Below are positions 50,501-53,221 of a DNA stretch of 64,000 bases, one piece after another; positions within the stretch are counted from its first letter, which is position 1, and every line of letters starts with the position of its first letter. The notes under the pieces were generated by a model. It was not told where the DNA came from. It made no database searches and saw only the letters and a list, made by a program, of their open reading frames with translations. The DNA is taken from assembly GCA_963662155.1 (NCBI GenBank), contig OY759268.1, positions 4,913,701-4,977,700 of the forward strand, written 5' to 3'. This stretch comes from Lamellibrachia columna (Eukaryota; Annelida; Polychaeta; Sabellida; Siboglinidae). The position numbers and the translations under genes are program-made.

Positions 50501-53199
50501 TTCATCTAAAGACCACTGTTTCATGTACCCATGGATATAAGGAACATTGGATATATATGGAACAGTTTGACCAAGTCCAACAGGTTCATCTAGAGACCAC
50601 TGTTTCATGTACCCATGGATATAAGGAACATTGGATATATATGGAACAGTTTGACCAAGTCCAACAGGTTCATCTAGAGACCACTGTTTCATGTATCCAT
50701 GGATATAAGGAACATTGGATATATATGGAACAGTTTGACCAAGTCCAACAGGTTCATCTAAAGACCACTGTTTCATGTACCCATGGATATAAGGAACATT
50801 GGATATATATGGAACAGTTTGACCAAGTCCAACAGGTTCATCTAGAGACCACTGTTTCATGTACCCATGGATATAAGGAACATTGGATATATATGGAACA
50901 GTTTAACCAAGTCCAACAGGTTGTGTAAAACACCATATATTCGGGACCAGTATGTATTGTCATTATAAAAACATACATTCAATCATAGTCACAATTACAT
51001 ATTATAGTTAAAAATACATTAACATAAGTAAAAAGATTACATGTACATATGTGATAATAAATGGCGTATAAAATTGAGATAAATAATTTTTGTTAAATGT
51101 ATAAATAAATAAATAAGTAACTAAAATACACGTTCAGAGTCCTCATTCACAGTTGGCATTTTCCTCAGAACGAAACAAGCTTAAAAAGATCAGGATATTC
51201 TTGAACTTAGTAAGTGTGTCTATGTTTGATACGTTCTTGACATGTGACAGATGTTTGGACTGAACCCAGACAGCTCACGGACCTGACAACACAACTTTTG
51301 GCTGCTACATAAGAAGCCAACATCTGTCGAACGATGCACCAAGGAAGCGCCACCTACCAGTGATGTTGGTAATTGCGCACAATTCCATGTCGGAGGAAGT
51401 TTAGCTTCTTTTTCGACTGTTTTGACACATCTGTTTTCTGTGTTTCATCGACGTATTTCTTATGACAGAGCGGCGGCTCGCAAGTCTTCGGCTCCCCAAA
51501 GTTGATCTGAAACACACAGACACAACTGAGTGTCTACTGCCACATGTACACGTGTACAGTTAGTATGTATAAAATTGGTATAATTGCTGAAATGTTCACC
51601 CTGCTCGTATCAACCAATACAGTGGCGATGTAGCACAAATAATCAGACATGATCATACACCATGTCTGATTAATTGTAGACATACCGTATAATTCCAAAT
51701 ACAAGCGCACTACTTAACAGACACACACCCCTTTTTGAGAAATGAAACCACGCTCAATAACTTTGGTTTTCAGGAGAGTTTTTATAAATAATTCAGAGTG
51801 TATGCTTTTAGTCACAAGGTGGCTCCACGTTGCTATCACTACTGGCGGTTAGCTAAACATGGGAGTTTGAATTTTCAGCACCGATTCAGCAGAGACAGAG
51901 GACGTCCTTCAATATCCAATGAAGTCCTCTCGCTGGTGCAATTGTCTATTTAATGCCACTCAACACCATCGAGTGCCATTTGGTTTGCCTGATGTTCATT
52001 GCACGTACGTAACATGCAGGACATTGTTGCGTCCACCCACCCCCGACAGATTGTGCCACTTAAGTCAAGAGAAAAAAACATAGACATGCACCCAAGCCTT
52101 CGCACTCGGGCACATCTATACAGTATGTGATATTTTAAATACCTCATTTGCATTCATGTGAAAACCATACCAAAAGTGCTGATGACTTTGTAATGAGTGA
52201 TAGTCTGATTAACTACCCAACATTTGTGACTTTCCTGGACAAGTGTTAGCATTGTCAACTAAATTACATTGCTAACACTTGTCCAGGACAGTCACAAATC
52301 ATTGTCAACTAAATTACATTGCTAACACTTGTCCAGGACAGTCACAAATCATTGTCAACTAAACTACATTGCTAACACTTGTCCAGGACAGTCACAAACC
52401 ATTGTCAACTAAATTACATTGTTAAAATGTTACAGCCAAAATAAGATGTCTGCATCTTTAGCATATAGTGATGATGCAACACCAAATCTTACTAGACATG
52501 ACTAGTGTGACAGGAAATATACATAGCGTTGTCACTGACCTTGTAGGGCGACGGTTGGATGCGGTCTCCAAACACCAACTGACCCAGGTTCTCACCAATG
52601 ACGTCGATTTCAACCGGCCGGCAAAGGTCAAAGCTGGAAACAAACGAGGAAGTAAAATGTTCTGTCACAAGACAGCGGGATAAGTGGGTTTGACAAGGCT
52701 GTGCTCAGCCACTGAGTCCACCAGCTGTGTGTCTGTATGACAGTAAGTCAACTACACGCTGCTTTCTTTGTTAGTTACATAGCACATTGTATGATAAGTG
52801 GGTTTGATAAGGCTGTGCTCAGCCACCGAGTCCACCAGCTGTGTGTCTGTATGACAGTAAGTCAACTACACGCTGCTTTCTTTGTTAGTTACATAGCACA
52901 TTGTATGTGTTGTTACTGAAGTTTGTGATGTTACTGAAGTGTGTGTTGTTACTGAAGTGTGTAAGGTTACTGAAGTGTGTGATGTTTCTGACGTGTGTGA
53001 TGTTACTGAAGTGAGTGCTGTTACTAAAGTGATTGTTGTTAATGAAGTGAGTATTGTTACTGAAGTATGTGTTGTTACTGATGTAACTGATTTTGCTGAA
53101 GTGACTGATCTTACTGAAGTGTGTTACTGACCTGCTGTATTTGTACGGTATGACAGACTCAATAGAGTTGAGGCTATTGACGTAAACTTGAATGTCCGT
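5461..53199 (-). CDS. TM9SF2: TM9SF2-like nonaspanin, 16 exons, 5' end missing
   Basis: Spliced gene joining 53199-53132, 52633-52540, 51506-51358, 42745-42610, 41769-41621, 36015-35907, 32689-32610, 30578-30470, 29389-29257, 26497-26378, 20905-20848, 20120-19961, 15619-15468, 12448-12337, 11830-11659 and 5576-5461. Total 1917 nt = 638 codons plus TGA. All 15 introns are GT-AG and phases match. From remembered human TM9SF2, homology is continuous from the first luminal residues to the ninth helix: V-P/I-PY near the start, [66 protein letters not shown] and FGYT. Family members are Golgi/endosomal multispanning proteins with a luminal N-terminal domain and nine helices. The signal-peptide exon lies beyond the window or was not found up to 64000. 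Odd points: a changed C-terminus and repeat arrays in every intron. Closer to TM9SF2 than TM9SF4 by the YFGYT-IMV and SGTIGF segments. Confidence 0.95.
5810..6000. repeat. three 64-bp units, with a fourth copy at 9118-9175
   Basis: Starts at 5810, 5874 and 5938; core GGAGGGAGCTCCTTG. A diverged fourth copy with similar downstream sequence lies at 9118-9240, beyond the Helitron, so the flanks of the Helitron and the 9.1-9.3 kb block appear to share ancestry. Confidence 0.8.
6530..8220 (+). mobile_element. decayed CR1-like LINE inside the Helitron
   Basis: Conceptual reading with several frameshifts and stops gives an RT order: [80 protein letters not shown], then connection and C-terminal segments ending in [15 protein letters not shown]. 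3' end (8190-8220) has short TCTGAG repeats, as in CR1-type tails. No intact frame remains. Confidence 0.75.
7929..8168. mobile_element. Tigger/pogo-like MITE in the LINE 3' region
   Basis: Left end CAGTGGAGTCTCATTTA, right end complementary to it with small changes (CAGGGAGTCTC on the minus strand). Preceded by TA. About 240 bp with no coding capacity. The right-hand TA duplication is not clear. Confidence 0.45.
8318..9233. other. intron sequence without a recognised gene
   Basis: Short plus-strand frames at 8326-8571 and 8621-8884 show no domain. 9118-9240 is the fourth copy of the 64-bp unit plus its flank. Confidence 0.4.
9234..9340. repeat. 19-bp tandem repeat, about six copies
   Basis: Nearly exact units ACACTACAGTGTAGATAAT, containing the near-palindrome CTACAGTGTAG. 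Confidence 0.9.
9376..11658 (-). repeat. 96-bp minisatellite carrying exon w15 end and donor, about 23.5 units
   Basis: Each unit holds 55 nt equal to the end of exon w15 ([19 protein letters not shown]) and about 41 nt of intron that begins with the donor GTAAGTCTTGTC. Counting the translated frame gives 23 full 32-residue units after the native exon end plus a partial one. Two units have GT changed to CT (they read LLSAKS), so 21 decoy donors remain besides the native one. No stop codon occurs in the coding frame until 9368. A Y/F and L/F difference separates the array from the native exon. Confidence 0.97.
11659..11830 (-). CDS. TM9SF2: TM9SF2-like exon w15 (helices 8-9)
   Basis: 172 nt. 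Encodes [40 protein letters not shown] and [17 protein letters not shown](G). Helix 8 and most of helix 9. Acceptor GGTTGTAG, donor TCTG|GTAAGTCTTG. The last 55 nt and the donor are the seed of the 96-bp array at 9376-11658, which stays open in this frame for 23 more units and then stops at 9368. Confidence 0.96.
11899..12203. repeat. 27-bp minisatellite, about 11 copies
   Basis: Unit core ATTCATTAAGCAGTATATC plus GTGAACAG. The sequence just left of it (11876-11905) matches, inverted, part of the dispersed element at 44690-44750, which has a single diverged unit; the array seems to have grown from that element. Both strands are open because 27 is divisible by three. Confidence 0.9.
12337..12448 (-). 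CDS. TM9SF2: TM9SF2-like exon w14 (helix 7)
   Basis: 112 nt. Encodes (W)[20 protein letters not shown], then [17 protein letters not shown]. Acceptor CTTCTTCAG|GTCTTACCAG, chosen because it restores the split Trp codon and the [10 protein letters not shown] alignment; the AG eight bases downstream would not. Donor GAA|GTAAGACAAC. The first ~36 nt plus AG form the 38-bp unit repeated 12449-13885. Confidence 0.94.
12449..13885 (-). repeat. 38-bp minisatellite of the exon w14 acceptor, about 28 units
   Basis: Each unit is the first ~36 nt of exon w14 plus AG: on the minus strand CTTCCTCTTCAG|GTCTCACC then AGATGTACCAATGTTTGG. The pyrimidine tract of each decoy acceptor is the exon's own GGCTTCCTCTTC. 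Interrupted at 13442-13800 by a hAT MITE. 38 is not divisible by three, so only every third decoy keeps the reading frame. Confidence 0.95.
13442..13800. mobile_element. hAT-type MITE with 8-bp target duplication
   Basis: 359 bp, ends CAGGGTTG...CAACCCTG, AT-rich body with repeated GATTTAAATCAT. Flanked by the 8-bp direct repeat CCTGAAGA at 13434-13441 and 13801-13808. It sits inside a unit of the 38-bp array and so is younger than the array. Confidence 0.92.
13932..14542 (+). mobile_element. second Helitron copy, diverged
   Basis: Starts TCTAATATATAAAAG and ends GTAACTCAGCAAG, a mutated form of the CTAG end, with a hairpin-like CCCGTGCAACACTGAGT just before it. Body collinear with 6032-6525 plus 8221-8317. 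Confidence 0.7.
14620..15467 (-). repeat. 57-bp minisatellite of the exon w13 donor, about 15 units
   Basis: Minus-strand unit starts with the exon end and donor (GCATATG|GTGAGTGCTGG) and continues through the first ~45 intron bases. In the exon's own frame TGA follows at once after each donor copy. Because 57 is divisible by three, two other frames stay open (317 and 268 residues); these are not genes. Confidence 0.96.
15468..15619 (-). CDS. TM9SF2: TM9SF2-like exon w13 (helix 6)
   Basis: 152 nt. Encodes [20 protein letters not shown], then [20 protein letters not shown] and [10 protein letters not shown](W). [10 protein letters not shown] and GG.LPFG are family signatures. Acceptor TTGTCCACAG, donor ATATG|GTGAGTGC splits Trp. 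The donor is reproduced in 15 tandem 57-bp units just downstream. Confidence 0.97.
15841..18742 (+). repeat. 30-bp A-box-like minisatellite, about 97 copies
   Basis: Unit GGGGYGCRGTAGTGTAGTGG followed by TTAGAACATT, with occasional 29-bp units (one G lost). TAGTGTAGTGG fits the pol III A-box pattern TRGYNNANNNG. A minority type has TAGTTCAGTGG. The array runs head to tail into the tRNA-like unit at 18715-18788. Confidence 0.95.
18715..18788 (+). ncRNA. tRNA-like unit (A box, B box, T4), probably not a functional tRNA
   Basis: A box TAGTGTGGTGG at 18723-18733, hairpin TCTCTCATTTGAGAGA at 18742-18757, B box GTTCGAGTC at 18764-18772 and TTTT at 18785-18788. Order and spacing are tRNA-like. The T arm has only four pairs with an eight-base loop, the anticodon hairpin loop is too short, and the acceptor stem is poor, so a tRNA-derived SINE head or tRNA pseudogene is more likely. 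It is the only unit of the array with a 3' half. Confidence 0.55.
18830..19830. repeat. 77-bp minisatellite, 13 copies
   Basis: Unit begins CAGTTCACTGAGCTGTACAA and runs through GTGAGTACCTGGCAATAGAC to GGAGGTATAAGAACAAA. A left group (AATGACGAGA type) and a right group (ACTGATGGGA type) differ by linked changes. Short minus-strand frames of 63 residues recur every 77 bases and are not genes. Confidence 0.93.
19961..20120 (-). CDS. TM9SF2: TM9SF2-like exon w12 (helices 4-5)
   Basis: 160 nt. Encodes (G)[39 protein letters not shown] and [14 protein letters not shown]. The LALWFC.SVPLTF.GAYF block is diagnostic. Human has GYFGFKK where this has GAYFEFKK. Acceptor TTTCTCTGCAG, donor AGG|GTATGTAC, phase 0 out. 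Confidence 0.96.
20173..20575. repeat. 21-bp minisatellite, about 19 copies
   Basis: Unit TTCTAAGTCACACATGCAGTG with many point variants. On the plus strand it reads as a seven-residue repeat (QCSKPHM). It begins about 50 bases upstream of the exon w12 acceptor in gene direction; the shared TGTGACTT...CTGCAG suggests the acceptor region may be its seed, weakly. Confidence 0.88.
20693..20847 (-). repeat. about three 50-60 bp units starting at the exon w11 donor
   Basis: On the minus strand each unit starts AAGTTA, the +3 to +8 bases of the native donor, followed by CAGGGTTTCCC and GTGCTGAGATTC. The copies lack the GT itself. Confidence 0.7.
20848..20905 (-). CDS. TM9SF2: TM9SF2-like exon w11 (start of helix 4)
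   Basis: 58 nt, the smallest exon. Encodes (M)[18 protein letters not shown](G); human has [18 protein letters not shown]. Acceptor GGTTGCAG, donor GG|GTAAGTTAC. Found by homology; it is too short to stand out as an open frame. Confidence 0.94.
20955..22100 (+). repeat. left arm of a large inverted repeat
   Basis: Complementary to 24451-25819. Endpoints: TGGCAACATG at 20955-20964 pairs with 25811-25820; ATCACTAATTATTCCTAGAT at 22081-22100 pairs with 24451-24470. Includes ten 56-bp tandem units at 21003-21560 (core GTCATTGCCATCTCAGTGAC) and about 540 bp of single-copy arm. Confidence 0.93.
22691..23840. repeat. 48-bp minisatellite, 24 copies, in the inverted-repeat loop
   Basis: Unit TTCAGACCAGACTCTGTTAG plus TGTCTGTGTTAGCAATGTTA and TCTTATGA. 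Divisible by three, giving long frames on both strands (352 and 380 residues) that I do not accept as genes. Units alternate between TATGATTC and TATGGTTC types in the right half, which suggests two-unit duplications. The 22101-22690 stretch before it has no recognised feature. Confidence 0.95.
24171..24430 (-). mobile_element. Penelope-like element 3' fragment, minus strand
   Basis: Minus strand 24409-24227 encodes [20 protein letters not shown] followed by [20 protein letters not shown]. The spaced NW.RRKIKEA.NI.....NRD.G.ELP pattern resembles, from memory, the C-terminal end of the GIY-YIG endonuclease of Penelope-like elements. A perfect 15-bp stem hairpin follows at 24241-24274. The copy at 25843-26105 is inverted relative to this one. 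Confidence 0.5.
24451..25819 (-). repeat. right arm of the large inverted repeat
   Basis: Inverted copy of 20955-22100, longer because it has about 14 rather than 10 of the 56-bp units (24975-25780). Outside the array the arms are highly similar, with scattered substitutions and small indels. Confidence 0.93.
25820..26105 (+). mobile_element. Penelope-like element 3' fragment, plus strand
   Basis: Plus-strand frame from 25852 encodes [20 protein letters not shown] then [20 protein letters not shown] and stops at 26020. Near-identical to the inverted copy at 24171-24430, with the same palindrome (25986-26015). 26106-26377 between it and exon w10 has no recognised feature. Confidence 0.5.
26378..26497 (-). 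CDS. TM9SF2: TM9SF2-like exon w10 (helices 2-3)
   Basis: 120 nt. Encodes (V)[20 protein letters not shown], then [25 protein letters not shown] and GTPAGYV are family signatures. Acceptor GTTATTGCAG, donor AAGA|GTGAGTGTC. A 49-bp array starts about 35 bases upstream of the acceptor. Confidence 0.97.
26533..27771. repeat. 49-bp minisatellite, about 25 units, with a higher-order period
   Basis: Unit TGTGTGTAACTCTGTATGTC then TGTTCCCTCATATGTCCGTT and AGTTTCGCA. Shortened units (GCATGTAACTCTATATG) recur. Blocks beginning at 27020 and 27502 are almost identical, giving a 482-bp higher-order period. Confidence 0.92.
27772..28382. other. intron sequence, no gene recognised
   Basis: A minus-strand frame at 28107-27904 (67 residues) has a mixed composition and no recognised domain; it could be a fragment of an old transposon ORF. 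Nothing else stands out. Confidence 0.35.
28383..29256 (-). repeat. minisatellite of the exon w9 donor, mixed 36/47-bp units
   Basis: On the minus strand each unit has CACACTTG|GTGGGTCCAG then TGCCATGTCACCACTGTCAT; the native exon end reads CACACTCG|GTGGGTCC. About 20 GTGGGTCC sites are present. Units alternate with and without an extra ACTGTCATT segment, and one subtype has TTGTTGGGTCC. Closest units to the exon are most exon-like (CTCG form). Confidence 0.9.
29257..29389 (-). CDS. TM9SF2: TM9SF2-like exon w9 (start of helix 2)
   Basis: 133 nt. Encodes [20 protein letters not shown], then [20 protein letters not shown] and LITL. Human has [24 protein letters not shown]. Acceptor TTCCCCGCAG, donor CTCG|GTGGGTCC. 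The donor and about 11 exonic bases are repeated along 28383-29256. Confidence 0.95.
29607..30146. repeat. 23-bp minisatellite, about 23 copies
   Basis: Unit GAGTGGTCAGTGTGGTGATA plus YRY, quite diverged. In the intron between exons w8 and w9. 29400-29600 is plain intron. Confidence 0.88.
30470..30578 (-). CDS. TM9SF2: TM9SF2-like exon w8 (helix 1)
   Basis: 109 nt. Encodes (S)[20 protein letters not shown] followed by [16 protein letters not shown]: core helix 1 and the family-diagnostic [12 protein letters not shown] cytosolic motif. Acceptor GTTTTGCAG, donor GCT|GTGAGTCTC, phase 0 out. Confidence 0.97.
30842..32489. repeat. 32-bp and 30-bp minisatellite, about 45 units
   Basis: Main unit AACATCAACAAGGAACACTG plus AATCAGTAAAAC. 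A variant block (AATACCAATAATGAACATTG) occurs at 31456, 31811 and 32065, marking longer duplications. A second type at 32290-32420 has the unit CACCAACAATTATCACAGCC plus ATTAAAACAA. Related single-copy sequence with GTAAATTTTACAAC flanks both sides (30786-30860 and 32213-32300). Confidence 0.93.
32610..32689 (-). CDS. TM9SF2: TM9SF2-like exon w7
   Basis: 80 nt. Encodes [16 protein letters not shown], then [10 protein letters not shown]: the WASRWD...IQWFS motif just before the first helix of the nine-helix core. Acceptor TCTAAACAG, donor AG|GTGAGAGAC. Confidence 0.95.
33376..35300 (-). mobile_element. CR1-like LINE, 5'-truncated, frameshifted
   Basis: Minus strand in order: 35114-34818 pre-RT region ([19 protein letters not shown]), 34577-34218 RT with [20 protein letters not shown] and [14 protein letters not shown], 34203-34000 with the catalytic KFADDTKVF, 34036-33383 connection and C-terminal region ([46 protein letters not shown]). 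At least three frame breaks. The regions before (32690-33375) and after (35301-35549) show no other feature. Confidence 0.85.
35550..35750. repeat. 25-bp tandem repeat, eight copies
   Basis: Unit AAATGAATGATACAAAACAT plus AAAAG, nearly exact. In the intron between exons w6 and w7. Minus-strand frames ([17 protein letters not shown]) come from the repeat. Confidence 0.93.
35907..36015 (-). CDS. TM9SF2: TM9SF2-like exon w6
   Basis: 109 nt. Encodes (S)[20 protein letters not shown] and then [16 protein letters not shown], the YTYSV-F end of the luminal domain. Acceptor CTACTGACAG, donor GAG|GTAAGACTC, phase 0 out. Confidence 0.94.
36021..36115 (-). repeat. three ~31-bp units starting at the exon w6 acceptor
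   Basis: Plus-strand units GTAGCAATGACAACAACAAT plus TAGTTGTTG begin six bases from the exon edge. Each minus-strand copy has TTGTCATTGCTAC, the start of the native acceptor tract. Confidence 0.75.
36207..36370. repeat. 29-bp tandem repeat, about six copies
   Basis: Unit CATTTGAGCTCATAACTCTA plus CGTTAGCCA. Confidence 0.9.
36584..37270 (-). mobile_element. C-terminal piece of another LINE
   Basis: An uninterrupted 221-residue minus-strand frame without the RT catalytic core: [92 protein letters not shown]. This is the RT thumb/connection region of Jockey/CR1-type elements. 5'-truncated at about 37270. The intact frame suggests a fairly recent insertion compared with the other LINEs here. 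Confidence 0.85.
37271..38576. other. intron sequence with a 23-bp repeat and one unassigned frame
   Basis: 37821-37930 holds five units of GGACACTCTCCAAACAAACC plus ATA. A 115-residue plus-strand frame at 37935-38282 ([20 protein letters not shown]...) has protein-like composition but no recognised family, no splice context and the opposite strand to the gene; possibly an old transposon fragment. 37316-37360 resembles a LINE tail (AATAATACTTATATA). Confidence 0.4.
38577..38955. repeat. 22-bp minisatellite, about 17 copies
   Basis: Unit TGTGCCTTCTACCTGGTGTC plus TA. A two-unit variant (TCGTATCTGTGTCCCTTCAA) occurs twice in a row, showing multi-unit duplication. 38956-39490 has no recognised feature apart from short AGGCAGTGTTTAAAGC repeats near 39345-39400. 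Confidence 0.9.
39491..41228. repeat. 43-bp minisatellite, about 40 copies
   Basis: Unit GATGACCATTGTAGGGACGT then GTTGGCCTGAAACAACTAGC and AAT. Two variable sites (GGCC/GGTC AGA/TGA and GCAAT/GCAGT/GCTAT) give unit types whose order repeats in blocks. Confidence 0.95.
41234..41465 (+). mobile_element. RTE-type LINE C-terminal fragment
   Basis: Plus-strand frame 41243-41467 contains [20 protein letters not shown] and [18 protein letters not shown]; a second frame continues toward NGLCYA. From memory R.ALRWNPQGKRKRGRPRNTW is the conserved end of RTE/BovB-like proteins. It abuts the last unit of the 43-bp array directly. Confidence 0.7.
41541..41620 (-). repeat. two ~40-bp units starting at the exon w5 donor
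   Basis: On the minus strand the first intron bases GTGAGTCAACTATTGTAGCA are followed ~41 bases later by a diverged copy GTGGATCAACTATTGTAGTG. A minimal, two-copy version of the donor-derived arrays. Confidence 0.75.
41621..41769 (-). CDS. TM9SF2: TM9SF2-like exon w5
   Basis: 149 nt. Encodes [20 protein letters not shown], then [10 protein letters not shown]...[11 protein letters not shown]. Human counterpart has DTFYIFNHVDIKIYYH...AKLEPK. Acceptor TGCTGCAG, donor AG|GTGAGTCAAC. The intron just past the donor holds a second, diverged copy of its first ~41 nt. Confidence 0.95.
41915..42586. repeat. 70-bp minisatellite, about 9.5 copies
   Basis: Unit GAGACTGGGCCAGTAGATAG then TATTCTCTATGACAGTTAGA, AGTGAGAACCTTACAATGTA and CAGAGAGTCA. 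Ends 24 bases from exon w4. Left copies have CTCTGTGACA, right copies CTCTATGACA. Confidence 0.95.
42610..42745 (-). CDS. TM9SF2: TM9SF2-like exon w4
   Basis: 136 nt. Encodes [14 protein letters not shown]...[16 protein letters not shown]...KDACNIH, the most conserved luminal block. Acceptor TTGTTGTAG|GATC, donor CAC|GTAAGTCC, phase 0 out. The first ~31 nt and the acceptor are repeated about eight times in the upstream intron (42746-43045). Confidence 0.96.
42746..43045 (-). repeat. 40-bp minisatellite of the exon w4 acceptor, about 7-8 units
   Basis: Minus-strand unit: TTGTTGTAG|GATCATTGACA then ACATGTCTGTCACCTGGTGC, that is the acceptor plus 31 nt of exon. Some units have AAGATCATTG. Each unit keeps an AG|GATC acceptor-like site with a weak pyrimidine tract. 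Confidence 0.93.
43046..45475. other. intron sequence with a dispersed element at about 44560-44990
   Basis: No gene recognised. 44690-44881 is shared with two other places in the window: inverted at 11876-11905, and in the same orientation at 55625-55671 plus 57531-57632 (CATATCAAAACA...ATGGCA, GAAGATTGTGTTTAA-TGTAG). The rest is AT-rich with short ATTTGCATT-type repetition at 45225-45370. Confidence 0.55.
45476..50924. repeat. 82/84-bp minisatellite, about 65 copies
   Basis: Largest array in the gene. Unit CCACTGTTTCATGTACCCAT then GGATATAAGGAACATTGGAT, ATATGGAACAGTTTGACCAA, GTCCAACAGGTTCATCTAGA and GA. Left units are mainly 82 bp and diverged; right units (after about 49030) are mainly 84 bp with TATATATGG, and much more uniform. 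84 is divisible by three, so frames up to 187 residues appear on both strands. Blocks near 47400-47755 and 48970-49320 are nearly identical at 1565-bp spacing. Confidence 0.97.
50925..51357. other. intron sequence, nothing recognised
   Basis: AT-rich sequence with short ATAAATAAATAA runs near 51100. The same holds for 51507-52220 after exon w3: no repeat, gene or transposon recognised. Confidence 0.4.
51358..51506 (-). CDS. TM9SF2: TM9SF2-like exon w3
   Basis: 149 nt. Starts [18 protein letters not shown] and ends [12 protein letters not shown](W). It contains the two luminal cysteines aligned with the human KETCKLVC region and the NYQHHW signature. Lysine-rich centre (KQSKKK). Acceptor GTGTTTCAG, donor TG|GTAGGTGG splits the Trp codon. 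Confidence 0.94.
52221..52430. repeat. 50-bp tandem repeat with an inverted leading unit
   Basis: Three to four units ATTGTCAACTAAATTACATT plus GCTAACACTTGTCCAGGACA and GTCACAAATC. The 30 bases before the first unit (52221-52250) are its second part inverted, so 52221-52300 can fold into a hairpin. Confidence 0.88.
52540..52633 (-). CDS. TM9SF2: TM9SF2-like exon w2
   Basis: 94 nt. Encodes (S)[18 protein letters not shown], then [13 protein letters not shown], the conserved GENLGQ...GDRI..SPYK block of the luminal domain. Acceptor GTTTCCAG, donor AAG|GTCAGTGAC. Phase 2 in, phase 0 out. Confidence 0.93.
52679..52905. repeat. two ~113-bp direct repeats
   Basis: GATAAGTGGGTTTGA...TAGCACATTGTAT occurs at 52679-52792 and 52793-52905 with two or three differences. 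Lies between the exon w2 acceptor and the 18-bp array. Confidence 0.93.
52906..53131 (-). repeat. 18-bp repeat abutting the exon w1 donor, about 12 units
   Basis: Plus-strand unit GTGTGTGTTACTGAAGT-like, diverged. On the minus strand the units resemble the donor's own intron side, CAGTAACACACTTCAGTAA, which starts four bases after the exon. No exonic base is included with confidence. Confidence 0.85.
53132..53199 (-). CDS. TM9SF2: TM9SF2-like exon w1 (first exon in window)
   Basis: 68 nt, phase 0 start, ends two bases into a codon. Encodes [19 protein letters not shown] and then KYS; matches the human segment with VNRLDSVESVLPYEY. Acceptor GTTTTCAG, donor CAG|GTCAGTAAC. At least one upstream coding exon (signal peptide) must exist. 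The intron side of the donor merges at once into an 18-bp array. Confidence 0.9.
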
Positions 53200-53221
53200 C
53201 TGAAAACAAAACCATTGCGTC

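Noticed and set aside
45591..50928. Repeated 28-residue proteins on both strands
   Set aside because: Products of 84-bp units; the older 82-bp units are out of frame, which argues against selection for coding.
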